Below, piece after piece: positions 30,402 to 40,735 of a DNA stretch of 64,000 nt. The translations under genes were made by a program, and so were the position numbers. The notes beneath the pieces were generated by a model. The model made no database searches and was not told where the DNA came from. It was given only the letters and a program-made list of their open reading frames with translations. This stretch comes from Gemmatimonadetes bacterium T265 (GTDB taxonomy: Bacteria > Gemmatimonadota > Gemmatimonadetes > Gemmatimonadales > Gemmatimonadaceae), in assembly GCA_019973575.1 (NCBI GenBank), contig BPUI01000001.1:2864342-2928341 (forward strand), given 5' to 3'. Numbering within the stretch: the stretch's first letter is position 1; each line of letters opens with the position of its first letter.

Positions 30402-32972
30402 ATGCGAGCCGCCGCCTGCCTCCTCGCCGCCCTGGTGCCGGCCTGCCTGACGTCCCAGACGCTGGCGCGCGACAGCGTCGACCGCGCCGGCGCGTCCCCG
30501 GCCGGCGCGACGGCAATCGTCGCGACGCACGCGGCGACGCCGCCCGTGATCGACGGCCGCGACGACGACCCCGTCTGGCGCGCGGCCCGGCCGGTCACCG
30601 ACTTCGTGCAGTGGCGCCCCACCGAGGACAAGCCGCCGCGCTTCCGTACCGAGGCCCGCGTCGCGTACGACGCCGCGAACCTCTACGTCTTCGTCCGGGC
30701 GTTCGACCCGCACCCCGACTCGATCATCCGCATCCTCGAGCGTCGCGACACGTTCACGCCGTCGGACATGATCTGGCTGTTCGTGGACTCGTACCACGAC
30801 CACCGCACCGGCTACGAGTTCGGCGTGAACGCCGCGGGGGTGAAGATGGACCAGGCCATCTACGACGACGGCCGCGAGGACCAGGCGTGGGACGGCGTCT
30901 GGGAAGTGGCGACGCGTATCGACTCGCTGGGTTGGGCCGCCGAGTTCCGCATCCCGCTCTCGCAGCTCCGCTACGGCCGCGCGCGCGAGCACACGTTCGG
31001 CCTCACGATCGACCGCGACATCTACCGCTACCAGGAGCGCGTGAGCTGGCCGATCATCCGCCAGAGCCGGCCGGGGTTCGTCTCGCAGTTCGGCGAGCTG
31101 CGGGGGCTCGTGGACCTCGAGACGCCGCGGCGCTTCGAGGCGGTCCCGTACCTCGTGGCGCGCGCCGCCAACCAGCTCCGCGACAACCGGTTCACCACGA
31201 CGCCGGGCGCCTCGGTCGGCGGCGACTTCCGCTGGCGCGTCGCCTCGAACGTGGTGCTCGACGGCACGGTCAACCCCGACTTCGGGCAGGTCGAGAGCGA
31301 CCCCGCGGTGCTCAACCTGAGCGCGTACGAGACCTTCTTCGACGAGCGCCGCCCCTTCTTCGTCGCCGGGCGCGGGCTGTTCCGCTTCGACGTCAACTGC
31401 AACGCCGTTAACTGTGAGGGCGAGGGGCTGTACTACAGCCGGCGCATCGGCCGCACGCCGCAGCTCGCCGGCACCTACGGCGACACGGTGCCCCAGCAGC
31501 CCACCACCATCCTCGGCGCGGAGAAGCTGATCGGCACGTGGGCGAACGGGCTCTCGTTCGGGGTGCTCGACGCGACCACGAAGCGCGCCGCGGGCCCGGC
31601 CGACACCACGTACGAGCCGCTCACCAACTATGCCCTCGCCCGCGTGCGGCAGGACTTCCGCCAGGGGGCGAGCTCGATCGGCGCGATCCTCACCGCGGTG
31701 AACCGCGGACACGACCGCTACGCGGCGCCCTACCTGACCTCGGGCGCGTACGCCGGCGCCGTCGACGCGCGCCACCGCTTCTGGCACGACGTGTTCGAGG
31801 TCTCCGGCTCGCTCGACCGCAGCCTGGTCACGGGGAGCCGCGCGGCGATCGCCGCCGTCCAGTCGGACGCGGTGCACTACTTCCAGCGCCCGGACGCGCG
31901 GTTCGGCTACGACACGACGCGCACGAGCCTAACGGGCGACGCCGAGGAGTTGCGGCTCGCGAAGGTGAGCGGACTCCACCTGAACGCGGAGACGAGCTAC
32001 CAGCGCCGCTCCGCAGGCTTCGAGGTCAACGACCTCGGCTACCTGCGCCGCGCCGACGAGCAGAGCTGGAACACGTGGGCGGGCTTCGCCGACCGGCACG
32101 CGCGCGGACTGTACAACAGCTTCCGCTGGAACAACAACTGGTGGCAGTACTGGACCACCGCGGGGCTGCCGCTCGAGCGCGCCTACAACACGAACGTCCA
32201 CGTCACGCTGCGCAACAACTGGGGCGTCCACACGGGCGGCACGTTAGGCCAGATCGGCACCACGTTCGACGACCGGGCGGCGCGCGGCGGCCCGGCGGTA
32301 CGCCAGGACCCGTACCTCTCGCCCTGGCTCTCGGTCGGCGGCGACGACCGGCGGGCGCTCGTGCCGTACTGGAACATGAACGCGTTCCGGGGGAGTGGGG
32401 GGCGCCACCGGCAGTGGAACGTCGGGCCGGAGCTCGACGGCAAGTTCGGCGGCCGGTTCAGCAGCGCGCTGAGCGTGAACTACTCGCGCAACGTGGACGA
32501 CGCGCAGTGGTACGGGAACTACGCCGACTCGGCAGGCGCCACGCACTACACGTTCGCCCACCTGGCGCAGTCGACGACCTCGGCCACGCTGCGGATGAAC
32601 TACACCTTCACGCCGACGGTGTCGCTGCAGGTGTACGCCCAGCCATTCATGTCGAAAGGCACCTATAGCGACGTGCGGCAGCTCTCGGCGACGCCGCGCG
32701 CGGCGGCGTACGCGGCGCGCTACGCGCCGTACGCGAACCCGCCGGTGACCGCGGATCCGGGCGGGTTCGACTTCCGGGAGCTGCAGTCGAACGTCGTGTT
32801 CCGGTGGGAGTATGCGCCAGGGTCGACGCTCTTCCTGGTCTGGAACGAGGGGCGGCTGGGGAACGCGCAGACCGAGGGGTCGACGACGTTCGGCGGGGAC
32901 GTGCGCGGGCTGCTCCGGCTGCACCCCGCGAACACCGTCCTGGTGAAGCTGAGCTACTACCTGAATCGGTGA
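30402..32972 (+). CDS. DUF5916 outer-membrane-type protein with CBM9-like domain
   Basis: 856 residues with a signal peptide (RAAACLLAALVPACL, cleaved before about residue 22). Residues 45-230 form a carbohydrate-binding module 9-like beta sandwich (VIDGRDDDPVWRAARPVTDF, RTEARVAYDAANLYVFVRAF, YEFGVNAAGV). The rest is a DUF5916 beta-barrel-like region with its hallmark LDGTVNPDFGQVESDPAVLN followed by FFDERRPFFVAG, and ends in LVKLSYYLNR, a C-terminal aromatic strand as in outer-membrane proteins. Such proteins are common in Gemmatimonadota and Bacteroidota relatives; substrate unknown. Separate promoter likely, 68 bp after the HEAT gene. Confidence 0.9.
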   Translation: MRAAACLLAALVPACLTSQTLARDSVDRAGASPAGATAIVATHAATPPVIDGRDDDPVWRAARPVTDFVQWRPTEDKPPRFRTEARVAYDAANLYVFVRAFDPHPDSIIRILERRDTFTPSDMIWLFVDSYHDHRTGYEFGVNAAGVKMDQAIYDDGREDQAWDGVWEVATRIDSLGWAAEFRIPLSQLRYGRAREHTFGLTIDRDIYRYQERVSWPIIRQSRPGFVSQFGELRGLVDLETPRRFEAVPYLVARAANQLRDNRFTTTPGASVGGDFRWRVASNVVLDGTVNPDFGQVESDPAVLNLSAYETFFDERRPFFVAGRGLFRFDVNCNAVNCEGEGLYYSRRIGRTPQLAGTYGDTVPQQPTTILGAEKLIGTWANGLSFGVLDATTKRAAGPADTTYEPLTNYALARVRQDFRQGASSIGAILTAVNRGHDRYAAPYLTSGAYAGAVDARHRFWHDVFEVSGSLDRSLVTGSRAAIAAVQSDAVHYFQRPDARFGYDTTRTSLTGDAEELRLAKVSGLHLNAETSYQRRSAGFEVNDLGYLRRADEQSWNTWAGFADRHARGLYNSFRWNNNWWQYWTTAGLPLERAYNTNVHVTLRNNWGVHTGGTLGQIGTTFDDRAARGGPAVRQDPYLSPWLSVGGDDRRALVPYWNMNAFRGSGGRHRQWNVGPELDGKFGGRFSSALSVNYSRNVDDAQWYGNYADSAGATHYTFAHLAQSTTSATLRMNYTFTPTVSLQVYAQPFMSKGTYSDVRQLSATPRAAAYAARYAPYANPPVTADPGGFDFRELQSNVVFRWEYAPGSTLFLVWNEGRLGNAQTEGSTTFGGDVRGLLRLHPANTVLVKLSYYLNR

Positions 32973-33252
32973 CGCGCGCGACCTCGTGACGGGCGGGCGT
33001 GTCCTGAGCGGCGGGATCGTGCCGGGGGACGGTGGCGTTAGGTGAGGGGGAGCGCACCCGGCCGACGGCCGCTCCCGGTTACCATTGGCTTCGGCCCGAC
33101 GGCCACCCGTTCTCGACCGCCGCCACCCGCGCCTCCGCCCCACTGATGTCGATGCCCGACGACCACGAGCGTGGCCGTCCCGACCGATCCTTCGCCGGTG
33201 GCTGCCCCGCCGCGGCGTGGCCCGCCGGGCGCCGCGCGGCGCCGCCGACATC

Positions 33253-34770
33253 GTGAGCGCAGCGCCGACGCAGCGGCCCGCGCGGCCGCGCGCGGTCGAC
33301 GTCCTGATCGACGAGCTGCTCGACCGACTCGCCGCGCGCGTCGCCGACGCGGCCGAGCGGGCACGGGAGCGCCGCGGACCGGTGGTCGTGAGCGTCGTTG
33401 CGTCCGCCCCGGCGGTGGACCCGCTCGACGCGCTGGACGCGCTCGCGCGCGCTGCCGCGACCGACCGGATAATCGCCGGGGAGCTGGCCGCCGGGCGCAT
33501 GTACTGGACGCGTCCCGCGGACGCGTTCGCCCTCGCCGGCGTCGGCGCGGCGGCGACGCTCACCCCCGTCGGCTCCGACCGCTTCGCCGTCGCCGACCGC
33601 GCGCGGATCGCCCTCCTCGACGGCGCGCTCGTCGACGACCCGTCCGACGGCGCGCCGGGCGCGGGGCCGCTGTTCATGGGCGGGTTCGCGTTCGACCCCG
33701 CGGGGCCGCACGCCGCACACTGGGAGGGCTTTCCGAGCGCGCGCCTCACGCTGCCGCGCGTGCAGCTCGCGGCGGTCGACGACGCGGGGTGGATCACGGC
33801 GACGATGGTCGTCGGGCCCGACGGCGAGCCGGACGCGCCGCCCGCGGTCGTCGGGCGTCTCGTGCGGCAGCTGCTCGCGCCGCGCGGGGGGCCAGCGGCG
33901 GAGGACGTCACGGCGGCCGGGGACGGACCGCTCACCCTCACCGACGTCCTCCCCGCCGACGCCTGGCGCGGGCTGGTGCGCGACGCCGTGAGCGCAATCC
34001 GCGCGGACGCGTTCGAGAAGGTCGTCCTCGCCCGCGCGGTGCGGGCCGCCGCGGAACGCCCGTTCGCCGTCACGGCCGCGCTCCGGCAACTGCGCGGCGC
34101 CTACCCGGACTGCTACGTCTTCGGCTGCTGGGGCGCGGACGGGGCGGCGTTCGTCGGCGCGAGCCCCGAGCGCCTCGTCCGGCTCGACGGGCGCGAGGTG
34201 CGCGCGACCAGCCTCGCCGGCTCGGCGCCGCGCGGGGCGAACCCGGCCGACGACGCCGCGAACGCCGCCGCGCTGCTCGCGAACGCAAAGGACCGCGCGG
34301 AGCACGCGATCGTGCGCCGGGCGTTGGTCGGTGTGTTAGGCGAGCTGTGCGACGACGTGCGCGCGCCGCCCGAGCCGTCGCTGCGCACGCTCGCCAACGT
34401 GCACCACCTGCAGACCGACGTGCGCGCCCGGCTGCGCGCGGGCCGCTCGCTGCTCGACCTCGTCGCCCGGCTCCACCCCACGCCCGCCGTCGGCGGCGCC
34501 CCGCGCGAACCGGCGCGCCGCTTCCTCGCCGAGCGCGAATCCCTGGACCGCGGCTGGTACGCCGCCCCTATCGGGTGGGTGGGGCAGGGAGGCGGCGAGT
34601 TCGCCGTCGGGCTGCGGTCGGCGCTCGTCCGGGGTGACGCGGCGTGGCTGTTCGCGGGCTGCGGGATCGTCGCCGACTCCGACCCGGACGAGGAGTACGC
34701 GGAGTCGCGGACCAAGCTGCGCGCGATGGAGCGGGCGCTCGCCGCGGCGGCCGCGGACCGCAGGCCGTGA
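33253..34770 (+). CDS. menF: Isochorismate synthase
   Basis: First committed enzyme of menaquinone synthesis: chorismate to isochorismate. 505 residues. The catalytic half has FEKVVLARAV, the GCWGADGAAFVGASPERLV segment, TSLAGSAPRG, HLQTDVRARL, HPTPAVGG, RGWYAAPIGW and AGCGIVADSDPDEEY, all standard for the chorismate-using family and Mg-binding Glu residues. The N-terminal half is poorly conserved. The GTG at 33253 is the start I prefer, as the preceding frame is Arg/Pro-rich junk. Overlaps menD by 4 nt (GTGA). Confidence 0.92.
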   Translation: MSAAPTQRPARPRAVDVLIDELLDRLAARVADAAERARERRGPVVVSVVASAPAVDPLDALDALARAAATDRIIAGELAAGRMYWTRPADAFALAGVGAAATLTPVGSDRFAVADRARIALLDGALVDDPSDGAPGAGPLFMGGFAFDPAGPHAAHWEGFPSARLTLPRVQLAAVDDAGWITATMVVGPDGEPDAPPAVVGRLVRQLLAPRGGPAAEDVTAAGDGPLTLTDVLPADAWRGLVRDAVSAIRADAFEKVVLARAVRAAAERPFAVTAALRQLRGAYPDCYVFGCWGADGAAFVGASPERLVRLDGREVRATSLAGSAPRGANPADDAANAAALLANAKDRAEHAIVRRALVGVLGELCDDVRAPPEPSLRTLANVHHLQTDVRARLRAGRSLLDLVARLHPTPAVGGAPREPARRFLAERESLDRGWYAAPIGWVGQGGGEFAVGLRSALVRGDAAWLFAGCGIVADSDPDEEYAESRTKLRAMERALAAAAADRRP

Positions 34771-36677
34771 CGGAGCCGACCGCCGTCCCCGCCCCCCGGC
34801 CCGACCAGGCGGCCACCGCCTTCGTCGGCGCGTTCGTCGACGAGCTCGCGCGGGCCGGGGTGCGGCACGTCTGCGTCGCGCCGGGGTCGCGGTCGACGCC
34901 GCTCGCGCTCATGGTCGCCGAGCACCTGGCGCTCGAGACGTGGGTCCACCTCGACGAGCGGTCGGCCGCCTTCTTTGCGTTAGGCATGGCGCGCGCCTCG
35001 GGCGCGCCCGTCGCGCTACTCTGCACGTCCGGCTCGGCGGCGGCCAACTTCTTCCCCGCCGTGGTCGAGGCGCGCGCCGCGCGGATCCCGCTGCTCGTCT
35101 TCACCGCCGACCGCCCGCCCGAGCTGCACGACGTCGGCGCGGCGCAGACGATCGACCAGCACCGACTCTACGGCCCGCACGCGAAGTGGTCGGTCGACGT
35201 CGCACTCCCGGAGGCGTCGCCCGCGCTCGTCCGCTACGCGCGCGCGCTCGCCGGGCGCGCGGCGGCGCTCGCGGCGGCGACCCCCGCCGGGCCGGTGCAC
35301 CTCAACTTCCCGTTCCGCGAGCCGCTCGTCCCGGCGCCGGTCGCGCGGCCCGACGCCCTGTCCGCCGCGGACGCGCTGGCGTGGGACGGACGGGCGGGTG
35401 GCGCGCCGTGGGTCGCGGTGGCCGACGCGCCCCCCGCGCCGGACGCGGCGACCGCGCGGCGCCTCACCGCGCTGCTCGCCGGCGCGCGGCGGCCGCTCGT
35501 CGTCTGCGGCCCGCAGCCGGACCGGGCGCTCGCCGCGCCGCTTGCCGCGCTCGCGCGCGCGGCGGGCGCGCCGATGCTGGCCGACCCGCTGTCGCAGGCG
35601 CGGTGGGGTGCGCACCGCGCGGCCGCCGGTGACGAGACCGGCGACGCGACGTCCGACTGCGTGACCGTCGTGGACCGCTACGACGCCGCGCTCCGCGACG
35701 AGGCGACCGCCGTCGCGCTCGCGCCGGACGTCGTGCTGCGCGTCGGCGCGCTGCCGACCTCGAAGCCGCTGCTCCAGTACCTCGAACGCCACGGCGCGGC
35801 GCGGCAGGTCGTCGTCGACGCGGCGGGGTGGCCGGACCCGTCGCTGATGGCCGCGGAGGTCGTCCACGCCGACCCGCGCCGGCTGGCCGAGGCGGTCGTG
35901 GCCGCGTGGCCGCACGGGCGCGCGCCTGCCGACGCCGGGTGGCTCACGCGTTGGCGGCGGGTGGACGCGGCCGCCGGCGCGGCGCTCGCGCGCTACGTCG
36001 ACGCGTGCACCGAGCCATTCGACGGGCGCGCGCTGGCCGCGGCGGCGGCGCTGGTGCCCGCGGGCGGGACGCTCTTCGTGAGCAGCAGCATGCCGGTGCG
36101 CGACCTCGACGCCTTCGCCCCCGGCGACGCGCGCGCGCTCCGCGTGATGGCCAACCGCGGCGCGAACGGGATCGACGGCGTCGTCTCGACCGCGTTAGGC
36201 GCGGCCGCGGCGGCCCGGGCCGGCGGGGACGGCGGGCCGCTCGTGCTCGTGATCGGCGACCTCGCGTTCTACCACGACATGAACGGGCTGCTCGCCGCGA
36301 AGCTGCACGCCCTGGATGCCACGGTCGTGCTGCTCAACAACGACGGGGGCGGCATCTTTTCCTTCCTCCCCCAGGCGGCGCACCCGGCGCACTTCGAGCG
36401 GCTCTTCGGCACGCCGCACGGGCTCGACTTCGCGCCCGCGGCCGCACTCTACGGAGCGCGCTACACCCGGGCCGACACGTGGGACGCGTTCCGCGCGGGG
36501 GTCGCCGCCGGCGTCGGCGGGCGCGGGCTCCACGTCATCGAGCTGCGCACCGACCGCGCGCGCAACGTGGGGCTCCACCGCGCGGCGTGGGCGGCGGTGG
36601 CCGCCGCGGTCGGCGACGCGTTAGGCGATCGGCCCACGGACGCGCCGCCGACCGCCGCCGGGCGCGCGGAGGGTTGA
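34767..36677 (+). CDS. menD: SEPHCHC synthase (MenD)
   Basis: Thiamine-diphosphate enzyme that joins isochorismate and 2-oxoglutarate to SEPHCHC. 636 residues, slightly longer than E. coli MenD (556). VAPGSRSTPLALMVAEH, WVHLDERSAAFFALG and LLCTSGSAAANFFPAVVEA mark the N-terminal PYR domain; a central transhydrogenase-like domain follows; GDLAFYHDMNGLL and VLLNNDGGGIFSFLPQ mark the PP domain with its GDG/NN metal site. The GTG start overlaps the menF stop, and the stop overlaps the menH TTG. Strongly coupled operon. Confidence 0.95.
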   Translation: MTEPTAVPAPRPDQAATAFVGAFVDELARAGVRHVCVAPGSRSTPLALMVAEHLALETWVHLDERSAAFFALGMARASGAPVALLCTSGSAAANFFPAVVEARAARIPLLVFTADRPPELHDVGAAQTIDQHRLYGPHAKWSVDVALPEASPALVRYARALAGRAAALAAATPAGPVHLNFPFREPLVPAPVARPDALSAADALAWDGRAGGAPWVAVADAPPAPDAATARRLTALLAGARRPLVVCGPQPDRALAAPLAALARAAGAPMLADPLSQARWGAHRAAAGDETGDATSDCVTVVDRYDAALRDEATAVALAPDVVLRVGALPTSKPLLQYLERHGAARQVVVDAAGWPDPSLMAAEVVHADPRRLAEAVVAAWPHGRAPADAGWLTRWRRVDAAAGAALARYVDACTEPFDGRALAAAAALVPAGGTLFVSSSMPVRDLDAFAPGDARALRVMANRGANGIDGVVSTALGAAAAARAGGDGGPLVLVIGDLAFYHDMNGLLAAKLHALDATVVLLNNDGGGIFSFLPQAAHPAHFERLFGTPHGLDFAPAAALYGARYTRADTWDAFRAGVAAGVGGRGLHVIELRTDRARNVGLHRAAWAAVAAAVGDALGDRPTDAPPTAAGRAEG

Positions 36678-37546
36678 GCCGCACCGACGCCGGGGACGTC
36701 GACGTCGACGGCGGGCTCCGGCTGCACGTCGACCGCGCCGCCGGTCGGCCGGGCGGCGCGCCGCCGGTCCTGCTCCTGCACGGCTTCACGGGGTCGGGCG
36801 AGACGTGGCGGCCGCTCCGCGACGCGCTCGGGGGCGCGTATCCCACGCTCGCCGTTGACCTCCCCGGCCACGGACGGTCGGGCGCCCCCGCCGACCCGGC
36901 GCGCTACGCGCTCGACCGCACCGCCGACGACCTCGCGCGCGTCCTCGACGCCTGCGCCATCGACCGCGCCGCGGTGCTCGGCTACTCGTTCGGCGGCCGG
37001 GCGGCGCTGCGCCTCGCGCTCCGCCGGCCGGAGCGCGTCGCCGCACTCGTGCTCGAAAGCGCGTCGCCCGGGATCGCCGACCCGGCCGAACGGGCCGAGC
37101 GCGCCGCGGCCGACGCCGCACTGGCCGACGCGATCGAGCGCGACGGCGTGCCCGCGTTCGTCGACCGGTGGGAGCGGCTGCCGCTCTGGGCCAGTCAGGA
37201 CGCGATGCCGGCCGCGGTGCGCGCGCGGCTCCGCGGGGCGCGCCTCGCCAACGACGCGCGCGGGCTCGCCAACAGCCTGCGTGGCGCAGGCACCGGGGCC
37301 GACGCTCCCGTGCTCGACGCGCTCGGCGGACTCCGCATGCCCGCGCTCCTCGTCGCCGGCGCGCTCGACGCCAAGTACGTCGTGTTAGGCCGTGCGATGG
37401 CGGGCGCGCTGCCGGGGGCACGGCTCGCGGTGGTGCCCGGGGCGGGGCATGCGGTGCACCTGGAGCAGCCCGACGCGTTCGCCGGGCTCGTCCGGGCGTT
37501 CCTCGACGAGACGTTCCGCCGAGAGCCCGCTCCCCCGGGGGCGTGA
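36674..37546 (+). CDS. menH: SHCHC synthase, alpha/beta hydrolase (MenH)
   Basis: 290 residues. Alpha/beta hydrolase with LLLHGFTGSGETWRPL (oxyanion His-Gly), the nucleophile elbow GYSFGGRAAL with its Ser, LAVDLPGHGRS, and the catalytic His in VVPGAGHAVHLEQP. In this operon the likely reaction is elimination of pyruvate from SEPHCHC. TTG start within the TTGA overlap with menD. The 28-bp palindrome at its stop codon probably ends the operon. Confidence 0.9.
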   Translation: MSRTDAGDVDVDGGLRLHVDRAAGRPGGAPPVLLLHGFTGSGETWRPLRDALGGAYPTLAVDLPGHGRSGAPADPARYALDRTADDLARVLDACAIDRAAVLGYSFGGRAALRLALRRPERVAALVLESASPGIADPAERAERAAADAALADAIERDGVPAFVDRWERLPLWASQDAMPAAVRARLRGARLANDARGLANSLRGAGTGADAPVLDALGGLRMPALLVAGALDAKYVVLGRAMAGALPGARLAVVPGAGHAVHLEQPDAFAGLVRAFLDETFRREPAPPGA

Positions 37547-37564
37547 GCGCGCGCTCACGCCCCC
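37537..37564. terminator. 28-bp perfect palindrome, bidirectional terminator
   Basis: The arm GGGGGCGTGAGCGC is directly followed by its exact complement. It overlaps the menH stop codon and lies just before the end of the convergent DUF3761 gene. No T tract. Confidence 0.6.
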
Positions 37565-37589
37565 ACCGCGGGCCTCCCCGCCGCGCGTC

Positions 37590-38147
37590 TCAGGTCGCCA
37601 TCCACTTCGCCACGCCGCCGTGGCGCGAGCAGGCGCCGCGGTGTCCCTTCGCGTGCGAGTACATGCCATCCTTGCACTGCGCGACCGCGCCGGCCGGGTT
37701 GGCGTCGTCGGCCGCACCGCTGCCGCGGGCCGCCGGCGTGCGCGCGGCGCCGGCGGCCGACGCGACACTACGGTTCGCGGGGGCCGCGGTTGCCGCCCGA
37801 CTCGGCGCGGCTCCGGCGGGCGCGGCCGGCGCGGGCGCGACCCCGCCCGGGTTCGCCGAAGCCGTCGCGGCCGCCTTCGCCGCGGCGGTGCCGGGCGCGG
37901 CGACCGCCGCCACGCCGCCGTGCCGCGCGCACGCGCCGCGCCCCACCTTGCCGGTCGTGCCGTCCTTGCACGTCACGTTCGCGACCTTGGCCCCGCCGGG
38001 GGTCGCGGAGACGGCCGGCCCGGGCGGCAGCGTGGAGCCGGGGCGTGGCGCGGGCGACGCGGCGGGGGCCGGCGCCGCCTGCGCGTGCGCGGCCAGCGGG
38101 GCGATGCCGAGGACGGCGACGAGGGAGAACCCGAATCGAGCGCGCAT
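37590..38147 (-). CDS. DUF3761 protein with two cysteine/glycine-rich repeats
   Basis: 185 residues. A signal peptide ([23 protein letters not shown]) is clear, so the protein is exported. Two copies of the DUF3761 motif follow: [21 protein letters not shown] and [20 protein letters not shown], each with two Cys and a GACxxHGGV end, separated by an Ala/Pro-rich linker. Function unknown; the motif also occurs in secreted proteins of other bacteria. It is on the opposite strand to the men genes and so not part of that pathway. Confidence 0.85.
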   Translation of the reverse strand: MRARFGFSLVAVLGIAPLAAHAQAAPAPAASPAPRPGSTLPPGPAVSATPGGAKVANVTCKDGTTGKVGRGACARHGGVAAVAAPGTAAAKAAATASANPGGVAPAPAAPAGAAPSRAATAAPANRSVASAAGAARTPAARGSGAADDANPAGAVAQCKDGMYSHAKGHRGACSRHGGVAKWMAT

Positions 38148-38226
38148 GCGGCGAGACCTCCAGTACGGGGACGGGACGAGCCGTGTGCCCGACAACATAC
38201 GGCCCCGTCCGCCCCGCCGCCTCGCC

Positions 38227-38234
38227 TAGCTTTG
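38227..38234 (+). promoter_or_regulatory. -10-like box TAGCTTTG upstream of menB
   Basis: TAGCTTTG matches the TAnnTTTG form known for Bacteroidota primary-sigma promoters and stands 47 nt before the menB ATG. Inference; no -33 element is evident. Confidence 0.35.
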
Positions 38235-38281
38235 CGGGGCACCGCCCTCCGGCGCGGCGCGTCCCAACCCACACGACCGGC

Positions 38282-39106
38282 ATGAGCATCGACTGGCAGC
38301 CCATCAAGCCCTACACCGACATCCGCTACGAGCACGCGGCCGGCGAGGGCATCGCGAAGATCACCATCAACCGTCCCGAGGTGCGGAACGCCTTCCGCCC
38401 CGAGACGGTGGCCGAACTGATCGACGCCTTCGACCACGCGCGCGACGACCTCACGACGGGCGTCGTGCTGCTCACCGGCGAGGGCGACCTCGCCTTCTGC
38501 TCGGGCGGCGACCAGCGCGTGCGGGGCGAAGGGGGCTACGTCGGCGCCGATCAGGTGCCGCGCCTCAACATCCTCGACGTCCAGAAGCAGATCCGCTACC
38601 TGCCCAAGCCGGTGATCGCGGTCGTCGCCGGCTACGCGATCGGCGGCGGGCACGTGCTGCACCTCGTCTGCGACCTCACGATCGCGGCCGAGAACGCGCG
38701 GTTCGGGCAGACCGGGCCGATGGTCGGCAGCTTCGACGCCGGTTACGGCGCGAGCTACCTCGCGCGCGTCGTCGGGCACAAGAAGGCGCGCGAGATCTGG
38801 TACCTCTGCCGCCAGTACGACGCGCGGCAGGCGCTCGACATGGGGCTCGTGAACACCGTCGTCCCGCTGGAGCGGCTGCACGACGAGGCGGTCGCGTGGG
38901 CGCGCGAGGTGCTCGAGAAGAGCCCGATCGCACTCCGCTTCCTCAAGGCGGCGTTCAACGCCGACACGGACGGGCAGGCCGGCCTGCAGCAGCTCGCGGG
39001 CGATGCGACGCTGCTCTACTACCTCACCGAGGAGGCGAAGGAGGGGAAGAACGCGTTCCTCGAGAAGCGGAAGCCGGACTTCTCCAAGTTCCCGCGCTTC
39101 CCCTGA
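38282..39106 (+). CDS. menB: 1,4-dihydroxy-2-naphthoyl-CoA synthase
   Basis: Crotonase-fold enzyme that cyclises O-succinylbenzoyl-CoA. 274 residues, standard length. [71 protein letters not shown] and [10 protein letters not shown] are MenB signature segments, and the C terminus [13 protein letters not shown] is nearly invariant in MenB. ATG at 38282, own promoter likely, then menE follows with overlap. Confidence 0.96.
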   Translation: MSIDWQPIKPYTDIRYEHAAGEGIAKITINRPEVRNAFRPETVAELIDAFDHARDDLTTGVVLLTGEGDLAFCSGGDQRVRGEGGYVGADQVPRLNILDVQKQIRYLPKPVIAVVAGYAIGGGHVLHLVCDLTIAAENARFGQTGPMVGSFDAGYGASYLARVVGHKKAREIWYLCRQYDARQALDMGLVNTVVPLERLHDEAVAWAREVLEKSPIALRFLKAAFNADTDGQAGLQQLAGDATLLYYLTEEAKEGKNAFLEKRKPDFSKFPRFP

Positions 39107-40701
39107 GCGGCACACCCCTCCCGGACGCGCCACCGCCTAACGCCGTCGCGGGCGCGCCGCTCCCCGACTGGCTCGCGCACCGGGCGGCGTCCACCCCCGC
39201 GCGCCTCGCGCTCGTCGCGGGGGTCGGCGCGGGCGCGCGCGCGTGGAGCTTCGCCGAGCTCGACGCCGACGCGACGCGCGCGGCGGGCGCGCTGGCCGCG
39301 GCCGGCGTGCGGCCGGGGGACCGCGTGGCCACGCTGCTGCCCGACGGCGCCGCGCCGGCCGTGCTCGCGCACGCGGTCCCCCGGCTCGGCGCGACGCTCG
39401 TCCCGCTCAACGTGCGGCTCAGCGCGCCCGAGCTCGCCTGGCAGCTCGGCGACGCCACGCCGGGCGTGCTCGTCGCGGGGGCACGTACCGCCGCGCTCGC
39501 CGAGGAGGCGGCCCGCGACGCGCCTCACGTCCGCGTGCTTGCCTGGGACAGGCTCGACTACGCCGCGCCCGCGCCCGGGGTCCCGCTCCGCCTCGCACAC
39601 GACCCCGACGCGGTGCTCGCGATCCTCTACACGTCGGGCACGACCGGGCGGCCGAAGGGGGCGATGCTGACCGTCGGCAACTTCTGGTGGAGCGCCGTCG
39701 GCTCCGCGCTCAACCTCGGCGCGCGGGCGGACGACCGCTGGCTCGCTTGCCTGCCGCTCTTCCACGTCGGCGGGCTGTCGATCGTGCTGCGCGCGGCGGT
39801 CTTCGGGTTCGCCGCGCTCGTGCACGACGGCTTCGACGCGGCGGCCGTGAACCGCGCGATCGACGACGACGGTGTGACGATCGTCTCGGTCGTCGCCGTG
39901 ATGCTGGAGCGCATGCTCGACGCCCGCCGCGACGCCGCGGGCCGCGACCGCCCGTACCCGCCCTCGCTCCGCTGCGTCCTGCTCGGCGGCGGCCCGGCCC
40001 CGCGTCCGTTACTCGAGCGGTGCGCAGCGTTAGGCGTTCCGGTCGTCCAGACGTACGGCCTCACGGAGACCTGCTCGCAGGTGGCGACTCTCGCGCCCGA
40101 GGACGCGCTCCCCCGGCTCGGCGCCGCCGGGCGCGCGCTCTACCCCAACGCGCTCCGCGTCGTGGACGACGACGGGCGCGACGCGGCGCCGGGCGCGGCC
40201 GGGGCGATCCTCGTGCGCGGGCCGGTGGTCACGGCCGGCTACTGGGCGCGCCCCGACGCCACCGCGCGCGCGATCGTCGACGGGTGGCTGCACACGGGCG
40301 ACGTCGGGCGGCTGGACGCGGACGGCTACCTCTACGTGCTCGACCGGCGCGACGACCTCGTCGTGACCGGCGGCGAGAACGTCTACCCGGCCGAGGTCGA
40401 GGCCGCGCTGCTCGCCGACGCGCGGGTGGCGGAGGCGGCGGTCGTCGGGGTGCCCGACGCTACGTGGGGGCAGCGCGTCGTCGCCGTCGTGCGGCTCGCG
40501 GACGACGCGCCTAACGCGGCGGGGGAGGACGTCGCGGCCGCGCTGCGCGCCGGCTGCCGCGCGCGGCTCGCGGGGTACAAGGTCCCGCGCGAGGTGCGCG
40601 TCGTCGCGACCCCGCTGCCGCGCACGGCCGCGGGAAAGCTGCGGCGCGCGGCGGTGCGCGAGGCGCTCCGCGCGCCGCCGGGATCCGACGCCACGCCGTG
40701 A
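39103..40701 (+). CDS. menE: O-succinylbenzoate-CoA ligase (probable CTG start)
   Basis: Adenylate-forming ligase that activates O-succinylbenzoate for MenB; about 532 residues. P-loop-like [58 protein letters not shown] and the C-terminal Lys motif ([10 protein letters not shown], then RTAAGKLRR) are all present. The frame has no ATG, GTG or TTG near its 5' end. The only placing that mirrors the other operon overlaps is CTG at 39103-39105 inside CTGA, overlapping the menB stop by 4 nt. I infer a CTG start; if it is wrong, no canonical start would keep the N terminus. Confidence 0.9.
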   Translation: MSGTPLPDAPPPNAVAGAPLPDWLAHRAASTPARLALVAGVGAGARAWSFAELDADATRAAGALAAAGVRPGDRVATLLPDGAAPAVLAHAVPRLGATLVPLNVRLSAPELAWQLGDATPGVLVAGARTAALAEEAARDAPHVRVLAWDRLDYAAPAPGVPLRLAHDPDAVLAILYTSGTTGRPKGAMLTVGNFWWSAVGSALNLGARADDRWLACLPLFHVGGLSIVLRAAVFGFAALVHDGFDAAAVNRAIDDDGVTIVSVVAVMLERMLDARRDAAGRDRPYPPSLRCVLLGGGPAPRPLLERCAALGVPVVQTYGLTETCSQVATLAPEDALPRLGAAGRALYPNALRVVDDDGRDAAPGAAGAILVRGPVVTAGYWARPDATARAIVDGWLHTGDVGRLDADGYLYVLDRRDDLVVTGGENVYPAEVEAALLADARVAEAAVVGVPDATWGQRVVAVVRLADDAPNAAGEDVAAALRAGCRARLAGYKVPREVRVVATPLPRTAAGKLRRAAVREALRAPPGSDATP

Positions 40702-40735
40702 GCGCGTCGGCGGCGTTGGCCGCGGGCGCCCCGGC

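Noticed and set aside
28848-31877. A 1009-codon open frame on the minus strand
   Set aside because: It runs antisense through the HEAT gene and the DUF5916 gene, whose proteins have clear families and signals. Its product is Arg/Ala/Ser-rich without motifs; a by-product of high GC.
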